A stretch of 64,000 nt of DNA, from NCBI GenBank assembly GCA_900073065.1, contig FJOG01000031.1:533314-597313 (forward strand). The letters run 5' to 3'. This document shows, in pieces, positions 53,568 through 64,000 of the stretch (position 1 is the stretch's first letter; every line of letters begins with the position of its first letter). This stretch comes from Phialocephala subalpina (taxonomy: Eukaryota; Ascomycota; Leotiomycetes; Helotiales; Mollisiaceae). Position numbers and translations under genes: made by a program. The notes beneath the pieces were generated by a model. It did not search any database. It saw nothing but the letters and a program-made list of their open reading frames with translations, and was not told where the DNA came from.

Positions 53568-55604
53568 ATGTCTCAATCCACATCACCGCCGTACACGAAC
53601 ACGAATGCGAATAGGAGCTTAGGGGAGGCATCTGCGGATTCTGATGTCGGCATAGCACTCGAAACTGATCTCTTGATCATTGGAGCTGGTCCAGCTGGGG
53701 CATCCTTGGCATGCTTTCTAGGTCATTACGGTAAGACCTTTCAGACATGGTCGGGGAGTATGCTGACGACGGGATAGGCTTAAAAGGAATCATACTCGCG
53801 GCAACGCCGAGCACAGCCGATACACCAAGAGCACATATCACGAACATGGCGGCTCTCGAATGTCTGCGGGATATAGGATTAGAGGAAGAATGCATGAAGG
53901 CCGCTGTAAAAGGCGATTCTATGCAGCATACGAGATGGTGTCGAAGCATGGCTGGCGAGGAGTTTGCGCGGATATACTCATGGGGCAACGACCCTCGGCG
54001 CAGAGTTTGTGCAGAATAAAGTATAGAGGTGTCAGAGAGTTCTTGCTAACCCTTTGTTCAGGGCGACTACAACGCTGCAAGTCCATGCACTCATATCGAT
54101 ATCCCTCAAACGGTTCTTGAGCCGATCCTCATCCAACACGCAACACACAATGGCTTCAACTGCCGTTTCGATACCACCTTCCTTTATTTCGAACGCGAAT
54201 CTCCCAGTTCAATCATCAGCAAAGTTCGAGATAATCTCACGAAGCAATTATTCAAGGTCCGGTCAAAATATCTGTTAGGGTGTGACGGTGCACGAAGTCA
54301 GGTGCTGAGACAATTGAAAATTCCTTTGGTTAAGAAGCCTGGCCAAGGCCTCGCAACCAATGTCTTGGTGAAGGTGGACCTTGGCCATGTAATTGGTAAT
54401 CGAATGGGGAATCTGCATTGGGTGATGAGACCTGATGAGGAGCAACTGCCTTTTGGGTGGACAGCTATTGCTCGGATGGTGAAGCCTTGGACCGAGTACG
54501 CCTTCAACAGAGTTTGAGTATATTTTACTAACTCGTGGAGGTGGATGTTTGTCCTCTTCCCTGCGCCAGGAGCGGGTGTTGACTTTGACCCTTCGCATGA
54601 GGAATATCTTCGGTGCGTTAAGAATATAGTTGGAGATGACTCGATTCCGGTTGAAATACTTGGTATCTCAAAATGGTTTATCAACGAAACCGTAGCCGAG
54701 TACTATTCTGATGGGAACATGTGAGTATATATATTTTTCGAATTAGGATGTCCGCTGATGATCACAGTTTTTGTCTCGGCGATGCTGTTCATCGTCATCC
54801 TCCGCTCAACGGCCTCGGTTCGAACACTTGCATTCAAGATGCATACAATCTAGCTTGGAAAATTGCTTACGTTCTAAAAGGGCAAGCCAATCCTCATCTG
54901 CTCGATTCTTATAGTCCCGAACGCCAACCTGTCGGGACGTCCATGATTACTCGAGCGAATCAAGGTCTTCGAGATCATGTGCCGGTATGGGAGGCTTTAG
55001 GGATGATGGACCCGTCGGTTGAAACTCGCAGAAAGGACTTTGCACAGTTATCCCAAGCCACGCTAGAGGGCGTAGCAAGAAGAGCGAGACTTCAGGCCGC
55101 TGTTGAAGGCACTGCGCATGAATTCCATGGAGTGGGCGTAGAGATGAATCAGCAATATAAATCGAAAGCCATCTACCTGGACGATGAGGCACCACGCCCA
55201 CCATTACCCGAGGATCCAGTCCTCGAACATCAGATCACTACTTATCCCGGAAGCAGGCTCCCTCACGCGTGGCTGAACACCAAGATGCCAGGCAAGAGTT
55301 TTCGACGATTGATCTTGCTGGGCATGGCGCTTTCTGTTTGCTAACCGGTATTGGGGGGGACAGGTGGAAAGCATCTGCAAGTAAGGTTGCGTGGGCTCTA
55401 GGAATCGAGATCAGGGCATACTCGATTGGATGGGGACAAGAATATGAGGACGTTTACTTTGACTGGGCGAGGAGAAGGGAGATCGCCGAGGATGGCTGTC
55501 TGCTGGTGAGGCCGGATAGATTCATAGTGTGGAGGTCCAAGGGGATGATTGCCTTACCCGAAGAAAAACTATTGCATGTCCTGAAGACGATCTTGGGTAG
55601 ATAG
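53568..55604 (+). pseudogene. TfdB-like phenol 2-monooxygenase, one frameshift
   Basis: Five exons: 53568-53730, 53778-54004, 54062-54495, 54541-54720 and 54768-55604, all GT-AG. Class A flavoprotein hydroxylase: FAD fold LLIIGAGPAGASLACFLGHYG, DG motif KYLLGCDGARSQVLRQ, GD motif CLGDAVHRHPPLNGLGSNTCIQDAYNLAWK, and C-terminal thioredoxin-like domain TIDLAGHGAFCLLTGIGG. PRAHITNMAALECLRDIGLEEE and GDYNAASPC are typical of 2,4-dichlorophenol 6-monooxygenase (TfdB) relatives that convert phenols to catechols. Everything joins in frame except near 55298, where one T is missing in a T run (GKSF|STIDLAGHG). Otherwise it would be about 610 residues. It may be functional if that base is an assembly error. 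Divergent from the dioxygenase gene, the expected next step. Confidence 0.8.
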
Positions 55605-55885
55605 TTTGAAATCAGTGTGCGCAATAGTACTGTACAACTCTACAAATACTGGAGTGTAAACGTACTATTAAAGTATACTACAGTACAATTAGAGCCTGTA
55701 CTTGCTGTATAGCTCCAAAAACACACTTACGTATTATACTGTAGTACGACTAGTACGACTAGTACACACACCAGTGTGATTACAAACCAGCCTCCGAATT
55801 ACTATAATCAATGCCTCCCTTTGCAACTATTGCTAGCCTTTCTCCTCTCCTTGTTCCCTAGGTAAATCATGAACCAACTGTTGTA

Positions 55886-57344
55886 AGAGTAGGGGCCACC
55901 ACCTGTGGCCCACCTAAGCGAGACGCGTCGACGCGTTAAATTTCTACACTCTCTTTTTATCANNNNNNNNNNNNNNNNNNNNNNNNNNNNNNNNNNNNNN
56001 NNNNNNNNNNNNNNNNNNNNNNNNNNNNNNNNNNNNNNNNNNNNNNNNNNNNNNNNNNNNNNNNNNNNNNNNNNNNNNNNNNNNNNNNNNNNNNNNNNNN
56101 NNNNNNNNNNNNNNNNNNNNNNNNNNNNNNNNNNNNNNNNNNNNNNNNNNNNNNNNNNNNNNNNNNNNNNNNNNNNNNNNNNNNNNNNNNNNNNNNNNNN
56201 NNNNNNNNNNNNNNNNNNNNNNNNNNNNNNNNNNNNNNNNNNNNNNNNNNNNNNNNNNNNNNNNNNNNNNNNNNNNNNNNNNNNNNNNNNNNNNNNNNNN
56301 NNNNNNNNNNNNNNNNNNNNNNNNNNNNNNNNNNNNNNNNNNNNNNNNNNNNNNNNNNNNNNNNNNNNNNNNNNNNNNNNNNNNNNNNNNNNNNNNNNNN
56401 NNNNNNNNNNNNNNNNNNNNNNNNNNNNNNNNNNNNNNNNNNNNNNNNNNNNNNNNNNNNNNNNNNNNNNNNNNNNNNNNNNNNNNNNNNNNNNNNNNNN
56501 NNNNNNNNNNNNNNNNNNNNNNNNNNNNNNNNNNNNNNNNNNNNNNNNNNNNNNNNNNNNNNNNNNNNNNNNNNNNNNNNNNNNNNNNNNNNNNNNNNNN
56601 NNNNNNNNNCAGACAAGGAGGGGATTGGCGGAAGGTTATATGGTCAGATGAAGCTACATTTGAAACAGGAAAAAGTGGAAGGATTTGGGTGACTCGACGG
56701 GTAGACGAAAAGCGGTGTACCAATTGCATACGGTCTGTTTATAGATCTGGAAGGGTGTTAGTGATGATTTGGGGGGCAATTGGCTGGGACTATAAGTCGG
56801 AATTGGTGTTTATGGAGAAGCTCCCTGAACGAAAAGGCATTCGTTCTAAGGCCTACTTACAGCAAGTCTTAGAGCCTGTTGTTTTCCCGCTTTTTGACTA
56901 GCTTGGTCCAGAGTATATCTTCATGGAAGACGGGGCAAAGGTACATGCGGGGAGTGCTCGGTTGCCAAGGCTACAACATGGTGTGCGGGGCTTTAATTGA
57001 CCTCCTTTTTCACCAGATTTGAATCCAATTGAGAAGGTCTGGCGATGGATGAAAGAAGAACTAAAGAAATTGGCTTACGTGCCAAAAAGTATAGAGGATT
57101 TGAAGAGAGAGTTGCAGAAGCTGTGGGATCAGGTGGACCCACGTGATTTTCGTCATTATACTGAGCAACTGACTTGTAAAATTGAAGATATAATTGCAGT
57201 ACGTGGATTAACTACTATCTGTTAATTTACAATTAAGATTTCAAGCAAAACGATTTATAAATCATTGAACAATTGAGATTTTAAGAGTGAGAGTTAAAAT
57301 GATGGTTCTCGCTTAGGTGGGCCACGGGTGGTGGCCCCTACTCT
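55886..57344 (+). mobile_element. Tc1/mariner transposon with about 40-bp TIRs
   Basis: The left end begins AGAGTAGGGGCCACCACCTG; the right end (57305-57344) is its reverse complement with one mismatch over the first 38-40 bases. TA flanks both ends (55884-55885 and 57345-57346). Inside, after the gap, the transposase reads VIWSDEATFETGKSGRIWV, VMIWGAIGWDYKSELVF, YIFMEDGAKVHAGSARLPRL and SPDLNPIEKVWRWMKEELKK, the DD34E catalytic layout of Tc1-type DDE_3 transposases. A TAG after FPLFD (56899-56901) and a TGA after RGFN (about 56998) show it is inactive. The 5' half of the transposase lies in the unsequenced gap. Confidence 0.85.
55963..56609. other. Assembly gap (647 N)
   Basis: Run of N. 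The gap lies wholly inside the Tc1/mariner element, consistent with a repeat the assembler could not resolve; its stated length may be only an estimate. Confidence 0.99.
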
Positions 57345-57346
57345 TA

Positions 57347-58032
57347 CCTCTGTGTCTTTTACCTAATACCACGATTTTAGATATGCCACTGCGTCGATCA
57401 TTCGAATAGAGAGTCGGCTTCGGTGGTCGGTAATAAGCAGCTTCGTGTCGGAGAATAGACGCTGAGGTTCTGCAGACATAGCAGGTATTGCCACCCCTCC
57501 TTTCAACACGTCTGGTTATGCTACATTTAAGGTTAGGGTTTAAAACGACGGCAGCAACGTAGACAGGAGTTTTGTCGGTGTTCTGGTAGTACTTGCCCAG
57601 CCAGAATTATACATTGGACTCAGTGTAGGCGATCTATATGCCTTGCTTTGCTGGCTTCGAATTGTTAAAGAATAAGGTCTATAGCAGAAGAATATGCTCA
57701 AGTGTTGACTTATTTAATTTGAGAGCTACTGTAGTTTATGCCATTTTATCAAGATTGGATTAATTTGATCCGCAGCGGCTCGACTTAGGCGTCTAGGGCA
57801 CGGCATGTACGCTTCACGTGTCTCTCTGTCAGATGTCGCCCCCGTGGATATCATTGGATAATTGCTTGGATGTATAGTGCACGATTGATTTTGTTAAATT
57901 GTTAATCTGCAAGAAATGGTGCAGTACCTGAACATTCCGTCATGTTGGAATAATTCCTAGGGATGTACCGTGATAAATGTGCAAATAGGAAAGCGAGTTC
58001 CAGACCGAATAGAATCTCAATGATCGAGCTCC
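57347..58032. other. Intergenic, no gene seen
   Basis: About 690 bp between the transposon and the P450 stop. No domain-bearing frame. Confidence 0.5.
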
Positions 58033-59848
58033 TCAATACTTTGAAAACACCTCCTTATCCGCAACCTCAAATTCTCTCATGATGGTCTCCTTCCTCTTTT
58101 CACTCCTCACTTCAATCTCGCACTCAAATGGATGCGCACAAACTATAAAACCTTCGCTGTAAGCGGTCACGGGATCCACATCTGGCTCAATAACCTTCCC
58201 TGTCTCATCTTTCCCAGGGCTAACATTAAATGCCCAAAGTAATTTCGAAATGCCTAGAAAAAGTTTTCTCTCAGCTAAATGGATACCCGGACAGAGCCTC
58301 CGTCCTGAACCATACCCATAATGATCGCGAGCGTCGTAGTCAGATGCTGCTGCAAGTTCGGGAGCCAATTTCGTGACGCCAAGATAGTGATCGGGGTCAA
58401 AAACGTCGGGGTTTGGAAATCGGTTTTCATCATGGTGCAATCCCCATGCGTTGATGAGGACAGTGGTTCCTTTGGGGAGGAATTTCCCATCTACCCAATC
58501 ATCTGCTTTTATTAGCCCTCCCTTACCGATCCTTTTCTTTCTCGGGGTGAGAGACCTACCTTGAGCCAAGCAGTGCGGAAATCCAAGCGGAGCGGCAGCT
58601 CTCCATCTCATAGCCTCCTTAACAGCAGCAGCCACATAAGGCAAGCTCTCATAATCCTCCCAAATAGGCGTCCTATCCTCCCCAATCACGACATCAATCT
58701 CCCGCTGGACTTTCTTCAAGATACCGGGCCACTTTGTCATTGCATGAAGGCAAGAAAGGATAATTGCTGAGCTTGTGTCGCTGCCCCCTTCCATCACCAC
58801 ACCTCCCAAAAAGGAAAGTTGATGTCTAGAAAATCCTAGCTTCTCGTTCTGGTCAAGGACTTTGTCCACGAATGATCCTTTGTTCTTGTTTGCCGACTCC
58901 AGTTCTGATTTTCTCCTTCTGATGACGATGTCGAGATACTGGGAGTATAATTGATTCATTTCTTTGCCAACGTCTTTCGCGCGAGAACGCCACATGCCCA
59001 GGAATCGTTCGGGGAAATAGTGTAGGAACGGGTAGATATCAACGGGAGGTGTATTACCGGTCTCCATGATTTTGGACCAGTTTTCCATCATGTGGTAGAG
59101 TTTCGTCATGTGTGGCGTGTCTATTGTTGGAGTTCTTACACCAAAAACTGCTTCCCGTCAGTCTCCATTACAAGTTTCCAAATCCAAAAGGTATAAGACG
59201 AGATAGCTTACGCAAACTCATAATAATCGAATTACTAAACCTCTTTGGATGCTCCATGTGCTTCGTTGGCTCCCTCAAGAAGTCCCTACACATCTGTACC
59301 CCCTCCGCATTCACCAACGTCGTATGTTCGTTCATCACCATACTCTCCATAAAATACTGATGAATAACTTTTCTAAAAGCTCTCCAACAATTCCCATATT
59401 CCATGATGAGGAGATGGTCGCCGCCTCCGATAAGATGGTTGCCAACGTAGGAGGGGGGGCGGTTGCTATAGATGGAGGATTTCTTGTCGATGAGCTGTTT
59501 GATAAGGCGCCGGTCGGTGAGCACGACCATGGTGCCAGGGCCGAGTTTGAGGGAGTACATGCCGCCATAAGTACGGGCCCACTCAGTGAATCTGGGGTAA
59601 TTTAGCAGATTTGTGAGAATGGAGAGATGAGAGGGATGTACTTGAGGTGCGCATTTTTCAGGGGCATTTGGTGCAAATTTCCAAGCAGGGGAAGTGTTGG
59701 TGGGCCAGCGTTCATGTTAGCGAGTTTTTCCCACGGTGATACGCATGGGCTTACCATTGGGGAAGTCGCGGCCCCTTGAGCCGACAAAGAGCAAGGCGTA
59801 TGTCAGGGCAGCAAAAGTGGCGAGGCACAGAAGAATGAGGAGAACCAT
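58033..59848 (-). CDS. Cytochrome P450 (CYP2-like, multi-exon)
   Basis: Minus strand, exons about 59848-59755, 59711-59642, 59591-59212, 59147-58560 and 58505-58033. The membrane anchor is MVLLILLCLATFAALTYALLF, then FPNG|PPTLPLLGNLHQMP, W-helix RAFRKVIHQYF, I-helix GGVVMEGGSDTSSA, ExxR in KEAMRWRAAAPLG, PERF-like DHYLGV, and haem loop YGYGSGRRLCPGIHLAERKLF. The C-terminus ends EVFSKY. It is full length, about 535 residues. One oddity: the intron after FPNG (donor GTAAGC at 59754) has CTG, not AG, where the acceptor should lie. The frame instead stays open upstream as an alternative N-terminus (NMNAGPPTLP). Substrate unknown; it lies at the edge of the aromatic cluster beyond a transposon. 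Confidence 0.78.
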
Positions 59849-60092
59849 GACGGTAGATGCGACCAGATCAATCCAAGAGCTCTGCCAACTTGGATCAAGA
59901 TGAATAGCAGCATGCTTTATAATGCGTGGGAACCAGTTGCCTCCTATACTCGTGATCAACGGTTGAATTGTGGTTCGTCAGTGGAGCTACAAACTCAGAT
60001 GAAGCAAAAGATCCACCGACGGGCGCGGTGGCGGGCTAGCGTCAGACAGTTTCAGGTCCTACCGAGAGGCGGGATGCGGGGAGCCGAGGGCC

Positions 60093-60116
60093 GGGGGAGC
60101 GGGGGCGGGGTAGGGG
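60093..60116 (+). other. G-quadruplex-capable tract upstream of P450
   Basis: Four G runs (5, 5, 4 and 4 bases) with 1-3 nt loops: GGGGG-AGC-GGGGG-C-GGGG-TA-GGGG, about 245 bp upstream of the P450 start on the opposite strand. Further GGG runs occur 60070-60090. Confidence 0.6.
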
Positions 60117-60407
60117 TGATAAATGAATGGTTTGAACGCGAATCAGATATTACAGGCTTGAATTGAATGGTTATGAATTAAAGCAACTGCTCATATTTAG
60201 GAAAAACAAATAGAAAGTCTTTATTTAAACGTTCATTTATAAAAATCTAAATATAATACGTAACCCGCGAAGATAGATAGATGAGAGATGACATAAGCAG
60301 AAGCGGAACCTGTAGGGGTTTTAGGAGGATTGAGACATATCTTTGTGAAGTGTACTTGTAGACTAGTAATAGTTGCCCTTTCGGCTTAGCCGCCGGGCGT
60401 TAATAAT

Positions 60408-60424
60408 TGTGTGTGTGTGTGTGT
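60408..60424. repeat. GT microsatellite
   Basis: About eight GT dinucleotides in tandem. No gene association. Confidence 0.7.
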
Positions 60425-60479
60425 ATCGATTGATCTATAGCCCTAAATCTCTCCGCTCACTGACCTCCTCGTGGGTTCC

Positions 60480-61200
60480 TTTCTCTGCAATCTGGATCTC
60501 ATCACTCAACAGCCCAGCCCGAAGAATATCGCTGAGAGTCCGATTCATATTGGTCCAGTAATTTCCCAAATGAAACAGCTCTTCCCTCCTCAAAATACGT
60601 CATGCACAGACCAATATCTCCCAAGATGCTCCCAAAGGTCTTGGACAGCTTACATCCCTGTCGGATGTTCTTTTCCTCATCCACGACGTCCTTAATATAC
60701 TTTGTTCCTTCCTCATCCCTATCGGTAACTCATGAAGCGTCTTTGAATCAAAAAAACGAATACATATTTGTCAAAGCAGTGAACACTTCGAGTGGAGCGG
60801 AATGTGCAAACTCCCAGTCGATCACACCCACAACATTGTATGTATCGTCGAAAAGGTGCAGCAGGAAGTCCCGATGGACGGTAGGATAGCGATTTTCGTA
60901 AGCGACTGGGTTTGTCGACGATCTCTTCTCTACAGCCGACTTGAGGCGTAAAGGGAATGAAATCACCTCCTGCTTTAGACTTTGAAATCTATCGTTGTCT
61001 TCGAGCCGACCATGGAGAAAGTCCAAATTCCCGAATTTTGCATGAGCGGCCCATGAGAGAAAATAGTCCGCTGTTGACGTAAACAGTCCTTCAAAGCCAA
61101 ACGACGCTGTGAGTGGACCAATCAATATCAATTGTCCCGTTTGGTCCCAAGACAAGGGATCCAAGCTTGTTGATCGAGGCGGTATCCACAAACCTGTATT
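60480..61200 (-). pseudogene. Aminoglycoside phosphotransferase-like (APH) relic
   Basis: Minus-strand reading from 61191: YFLSWAAHAKFGNLDFL, YPTVHRDFLLHLFDDTYNVV, GVIDWEFAHSAPLEVFTALTNMYS, then past stops YIKDVVDEEKNIRQGCKLS and GSILGDIGLCMTYFEEGRAVSF. The HxDxxxxN-like catalytic loop appears as VHRDFLLHLFDD, lacking the usual Asn, and the DFG-equivalent as GVIDWE. It belongs to the large fungal APH/choline-kinase-like family of unknown substrates. The N-terminal lobe is absent upstream of about 61200, and two in-frame TGA codons interrupt the tail near 60750. Non-functional. Confidence 0.7.
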
Positions 61201-61401
61201 AAAGCTATCGACTTCCGGATCCTACTCTTTTGCTCACCAGTGAGTATGCCAGGACCCCCAAGGTCGAACAACATATTGCCTCTTATGCATTACATCAGCA
61301 TATATGGCAGCCTAACAGGGTTTCCATCCATAGATGTCCTGTGCCCAAAGATCGTTGGTACTGGGTTGCTACTAGAAGTGGGAGTTGAGCTTGACATAAT
61401 G

Positions 61402-62160
61402 CTAGTTATTGTCGTAACTGCGTTGCCTTGCAAGTTTGTTCTTCTCTAGTAATTCGAGAGAGTTGAATACCAAAGTATCTTGAGAACCTGGCGAGAGTGG
61501 AGGAGGAATCGAGTTGCTGTGGTTGTCTGAGTCTGATTGGGAAAATCCTTGGGTGGTAAAAGTGGTGAATAGTGAAGAGCTAAGTTGGTTGTGGGAGTTG
61601 ATTTGTGATCGTTCTTGTTCCCAGTACTGTTCTTGTCTGATGCGGTCGTCTTCAGTGTGGGCGCCAACCTTGGTCTTTATAGGCTTTGGGTCGACTAGCT
61701 TCGCCGGTCTCCCTGATCTCTTCCTGTTCTCCTTTCCCTGTTGTGGGATCTTCCTTAATCTCCCTGAGCTGGATATCTCGGTCCGGTTGTCTGGGGGTCC
61801 TTCTGAATTGCTTGTCGAGCTGTCGTGTGAGCTCAACAGATCAGACGATCCGCCGTCCGCACTCAGGCTTTCGCGACACTATCTTGATTGATTTCCCTCG
61901 TCGTCTTTTTCGTCACCATTTTCTTTATTGCTGCCTGCGTGAACAGTGCCGGTCCCTGGTCGAGGAAGAAGACCCGGACTCAGAAACATCTCCAAGATTG
62001 AATACCCTAGCGCTAGAGGGAGTGGACTGAGGAGGAGTTGGTGCACGTCTCTCAGGGGGACTCGCAGAACGCTCAGAGCCGGAACGATCAGAACCAGGAA
62101 GAGAAGCATTCACACCAATGTCCTTCTCCTGTACTTGGTGAGGATGCTGCATTCAGACCC
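61402..62160 (-). other. Two low-complexity ORFs, unrecognised
   Basis: 61836-61402 encodes 144 residues rich in Ser, Asn and Gln with a basic patch (KENRKRSGRPAKLVDPKPIK). 62152-61925 encodes 75 residues rich in Ser/Pro (RSASPPERRAPTPPQS). Disordered, possibly nuclear or nucleic-acid-binding proteins or mobile-element gag-like pieces. No family recognised, and no splice joining them was established. Confidence 0.3.
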
Positions 62161-62336
62161 GCGATGCTGGAGGAGGACGATCGAGATATGTTGAACCACT
62201 AGAGCCAACTTGAGACTGAGGGGTAACTGAAGAAGTTAGTACAGAACAAACATGACGATGAAAAAAATACCGAGCGAGTAAGCAGCACCATGGCGATAAG
62301 CACAGTTGTTGCATCCACCAGCAGCAACTTTATCCA

Positions 62337-62836
62337 GAACGCGGCAATCCTCGAACACACGATTGCGACGATCACCACCAAAGCAATCACGCTGTCCCTT
62401 CTGGCCTTTTTATCCACGCCTGAAGCTTTATCATTACTTGACGCGCCTTAATCTTATGCCGGGTCGGTCCATCCACCTAACGTAAATGCCGCCCCTCTCA
62501 AGACCCTCGACGACTTCCCGCAAACATATGAGTATATCCTCGATGTCATCCACCCCGCCCAACTCTCCGCCCGCAGCGATCATAGCGAACGCGGCAATCC
62601 TCGAACACACGATTGCGACGATCACCACCAAAGCAATCACGCTGTCCCTTCTGGCCTTTTTATCCACGCCTGAAGCTTTATCATTACTTGACGCGCCTTA
62701 ATCTTATGCCGGGTCGGTCCATCCACCTAACGTAAATGCCGCCCCTCTCAAGACCCTCGACGACTTCCCGCAAACATATGAGTATATCCTCGATGTCATC
62801 CACCCCGCCCAACTCTCCGCCCGCAGCGATCATAGC
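62337..62836. repeat. Exact 250-bp tandem duplication
   Basis: 62337-62586 and 62587-62836 are the same 250 bases, with no difference seen by eye. Both begin GAACGCGGCAATCCTCGAAC and end GCAGCGATCATAGC. Flanking bases differ, so the unit is clearly bounded. The unit contains an open segment AAILEHTIATITTKAITLSL on the plus strand, not recognised. Confidence 0.9.
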
Positions 62837-63479
62837 TCACCTTCAACTCGCCGAACTCGGTGGTTTGGGCGTGGGTAGGGGCCATGCTTGGCTGGTGAGG
62901 GGAACCCATTGCTGACTCCATTTCCTGGAGCTCTAAAGGACTCAAGTTTGTTGATGCCCGGGGATCTTTTGCTGCGCTTCAATACCCTCTTCTTTTCTCC
63001 TAGCGGAAATGGATGTTCGAGCTCCCGGTACACAAGGAAATTGCCCGAGGACAAACAGGATTGGGAGGTCCGCAAATCATCGGCAAAGATAATGTGCTAC
63101 ACTACTAGGAAAGTGATCCCACGCACGATAAGGAGTAGGTGGGTGTCGCCGGGGTAGCTCTGGATCTCAAGGAAGGACCAATTGTGCGTTTGCTATGCGT
63201 TAGCCATCAAGTCGGGCACGGAAAGAACCAGGAGATACGACAACTGGGTAAGGAAATGAAATGATGCAGACACAGATAGTGCACGGGAAGGACGAGGAGG
63301 CCAAAGATTGGTCGCCTTGTCGTGGAGCATCTCATGCAACTGCCCCTACCGGTCTTAAGAGAAGTCAGATTAAATTACAGTACACGGTAGGTGCAAATGA
63401 GCACTTGATTTCGATGTGCTGCTTTATATTCACAAAGTTATCCAAACTCTGACTCTCTGCACCATGCCCTTTCTAACGT
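62837..63479. other. No gene supported
   Basis: ORFs at 62830-63157 on both strands and 63261-63452 show no domain. Composition is normal. Confidence 0.45.
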
Positions 63480-63769
63480 TGTTGTAGTGGGTAGAGCTGT
63501 TGTATTAAGTGAGATGAAAGAAGCCAAAGTGGTTGGATTTCGAAGAAGTGAAGTATATGTATGAGGAACAAATCTGTTTTTGTATATTGAGAGCAAATTA
63601 CAGGCTTTATATACAGAATAATAATTAATGGTTTTGCATGTGAATTACATGTGGAATATGAAAGCAGCTTATAACTTTCGAAGCTATTACAATTGCGGCC
63701 CGTAACTGTAATCATTAATAATTAGTATATACTACTTTCGGTTGTCAAAGCCTTCGCAACATTCCAACA
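63480..63769 (-). repeat. Possible Copia-type LTR (290 bp)
   Basis: Read on the minus strand it starts TGTTGGAATGTTGCGAAGG and ends CACTACAACA, i.e. TGTTG...CAACA termini as in fungal Copia LTRs. It contains a TATATA-type core (TTTATATACAG on the plus strand) and is AT-rich. No second LTR or internal domain is visible before the window end, and a 5-bp target duplication is not clear, so it may be one end of a larger element or a solo LTR. Confidence 0.4.
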
Positions 63770-64000
63770 AAAGTCCACCGGAGAGAATTGAAGTTGCGAG
63801 GTGCATGGAAAGGTAACCCGAGGCTAAGAAGATCCATCGCTTGTTTCCTTCAGAAACGTCACCAGTTAATTTTAACCTGGGAAAACTCCTCTATTTAGCT
63901 GCTAGATGAGCGCTTGTTACAGCATCTTTGTGCCTCCTTGTCGCAAGAATTTCTTCTCTCCATAACCACGCCGCCGCAGTGGCGGCAGCAGGTCCAAAGC

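Noticed and set aside
1..64000. CRISPR array or prokaryotic operons
   Set aside because: No spaced identical repeats of that kind; introns and fungal families show a eukaryotic genome.

Overview
This window comes from a filamentous ascomycete (Pezizomycotina), most likely a leotiomycete-like plant-associated fungus. The genes carry many short introns of about 45-65 nt with GT-AG borders and CTAAC/CTGAC-type branch sites. The families are typical of such fungi: a 2EXR/F-box-like protein, a HET domain, NACHT-ankyrin repeats, fungal P450s, a Zn2Cys6 regulator and cell-wall hydrolases. AT-rich stretches and CpA-to-TpA changes indicate repeat-induced point mutation (RIP). One assembly gap (55963-56609) sits inside a transposon. 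The taxon is an inference from gene style only.

Layout. 1-6 kb: repeat remnants around a 2EXR-type gene, then relics of a glutaminase and an alcohol-dehydrogenase-like gene. 6-16 kb: a small cysteine-rich secreted protein and a xenobiotic-type group: carboxylesterase (broken), two P450s (one with a late nonsense codon, one frameshifted) and an intact MFS transporter. 16-24 kb: a 156-bp TA-flanked MITE with perfect inverted repeats, RIP-eroded DNA, an ankyrin/NACHT tail and a HET-domain fragment. 24-33 kb: an SRPBCC protein divergent from a URE2-like GST, then a divergent pair encoding peroxisomal 2,4-dienoyl-CoA reductase (C-terminal SKL) and a 4-coumarate:CoA-ligase-like enzyme (C-terminal SRM). 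33.6-35.5 kb: AT-rich island. 35.8-40.7 kb: broken plant-polymer hydrolases (CE16 esterase, GH5 mannanase, tannase/feruloyl esterase). 40.7-44.1 kb: a Tad-like LINE lying against the broken end of the tannase gene, itself interrupted by a 475-bp hAT-type element.

44.4-55.6 kb is the most notable block. It holds a second SRPBCC copy (segmental duplication of the 25 kb copy), an intact FAD aromatic hydroxylase, a fumarylacetoacetate-hydrolase-family gene, an intact Zn2Cys6 regulator, an extradiol-type ring-cleavage dioxygenase and a TfdB-like phenol hydroxylase. Together these resemble a fungal meta-cleavage aromatic degradation cluster. Several members carry one-base indels or stops, so it is either decaying or affected by homopolymer errors.

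55.9-64 kb: a Tc1/mariner element with about 40-bp inverted repeats, a third P450, an aminoglycoside-phosphotransferase-like relic, an exact 250-bp tandem duplication and a possible LTR.

A recurring theme is genes that are nearly intact but carry single in-frame TAG codons where Gln or Trp is expected, each explicable by one CpA-to-TpA change.
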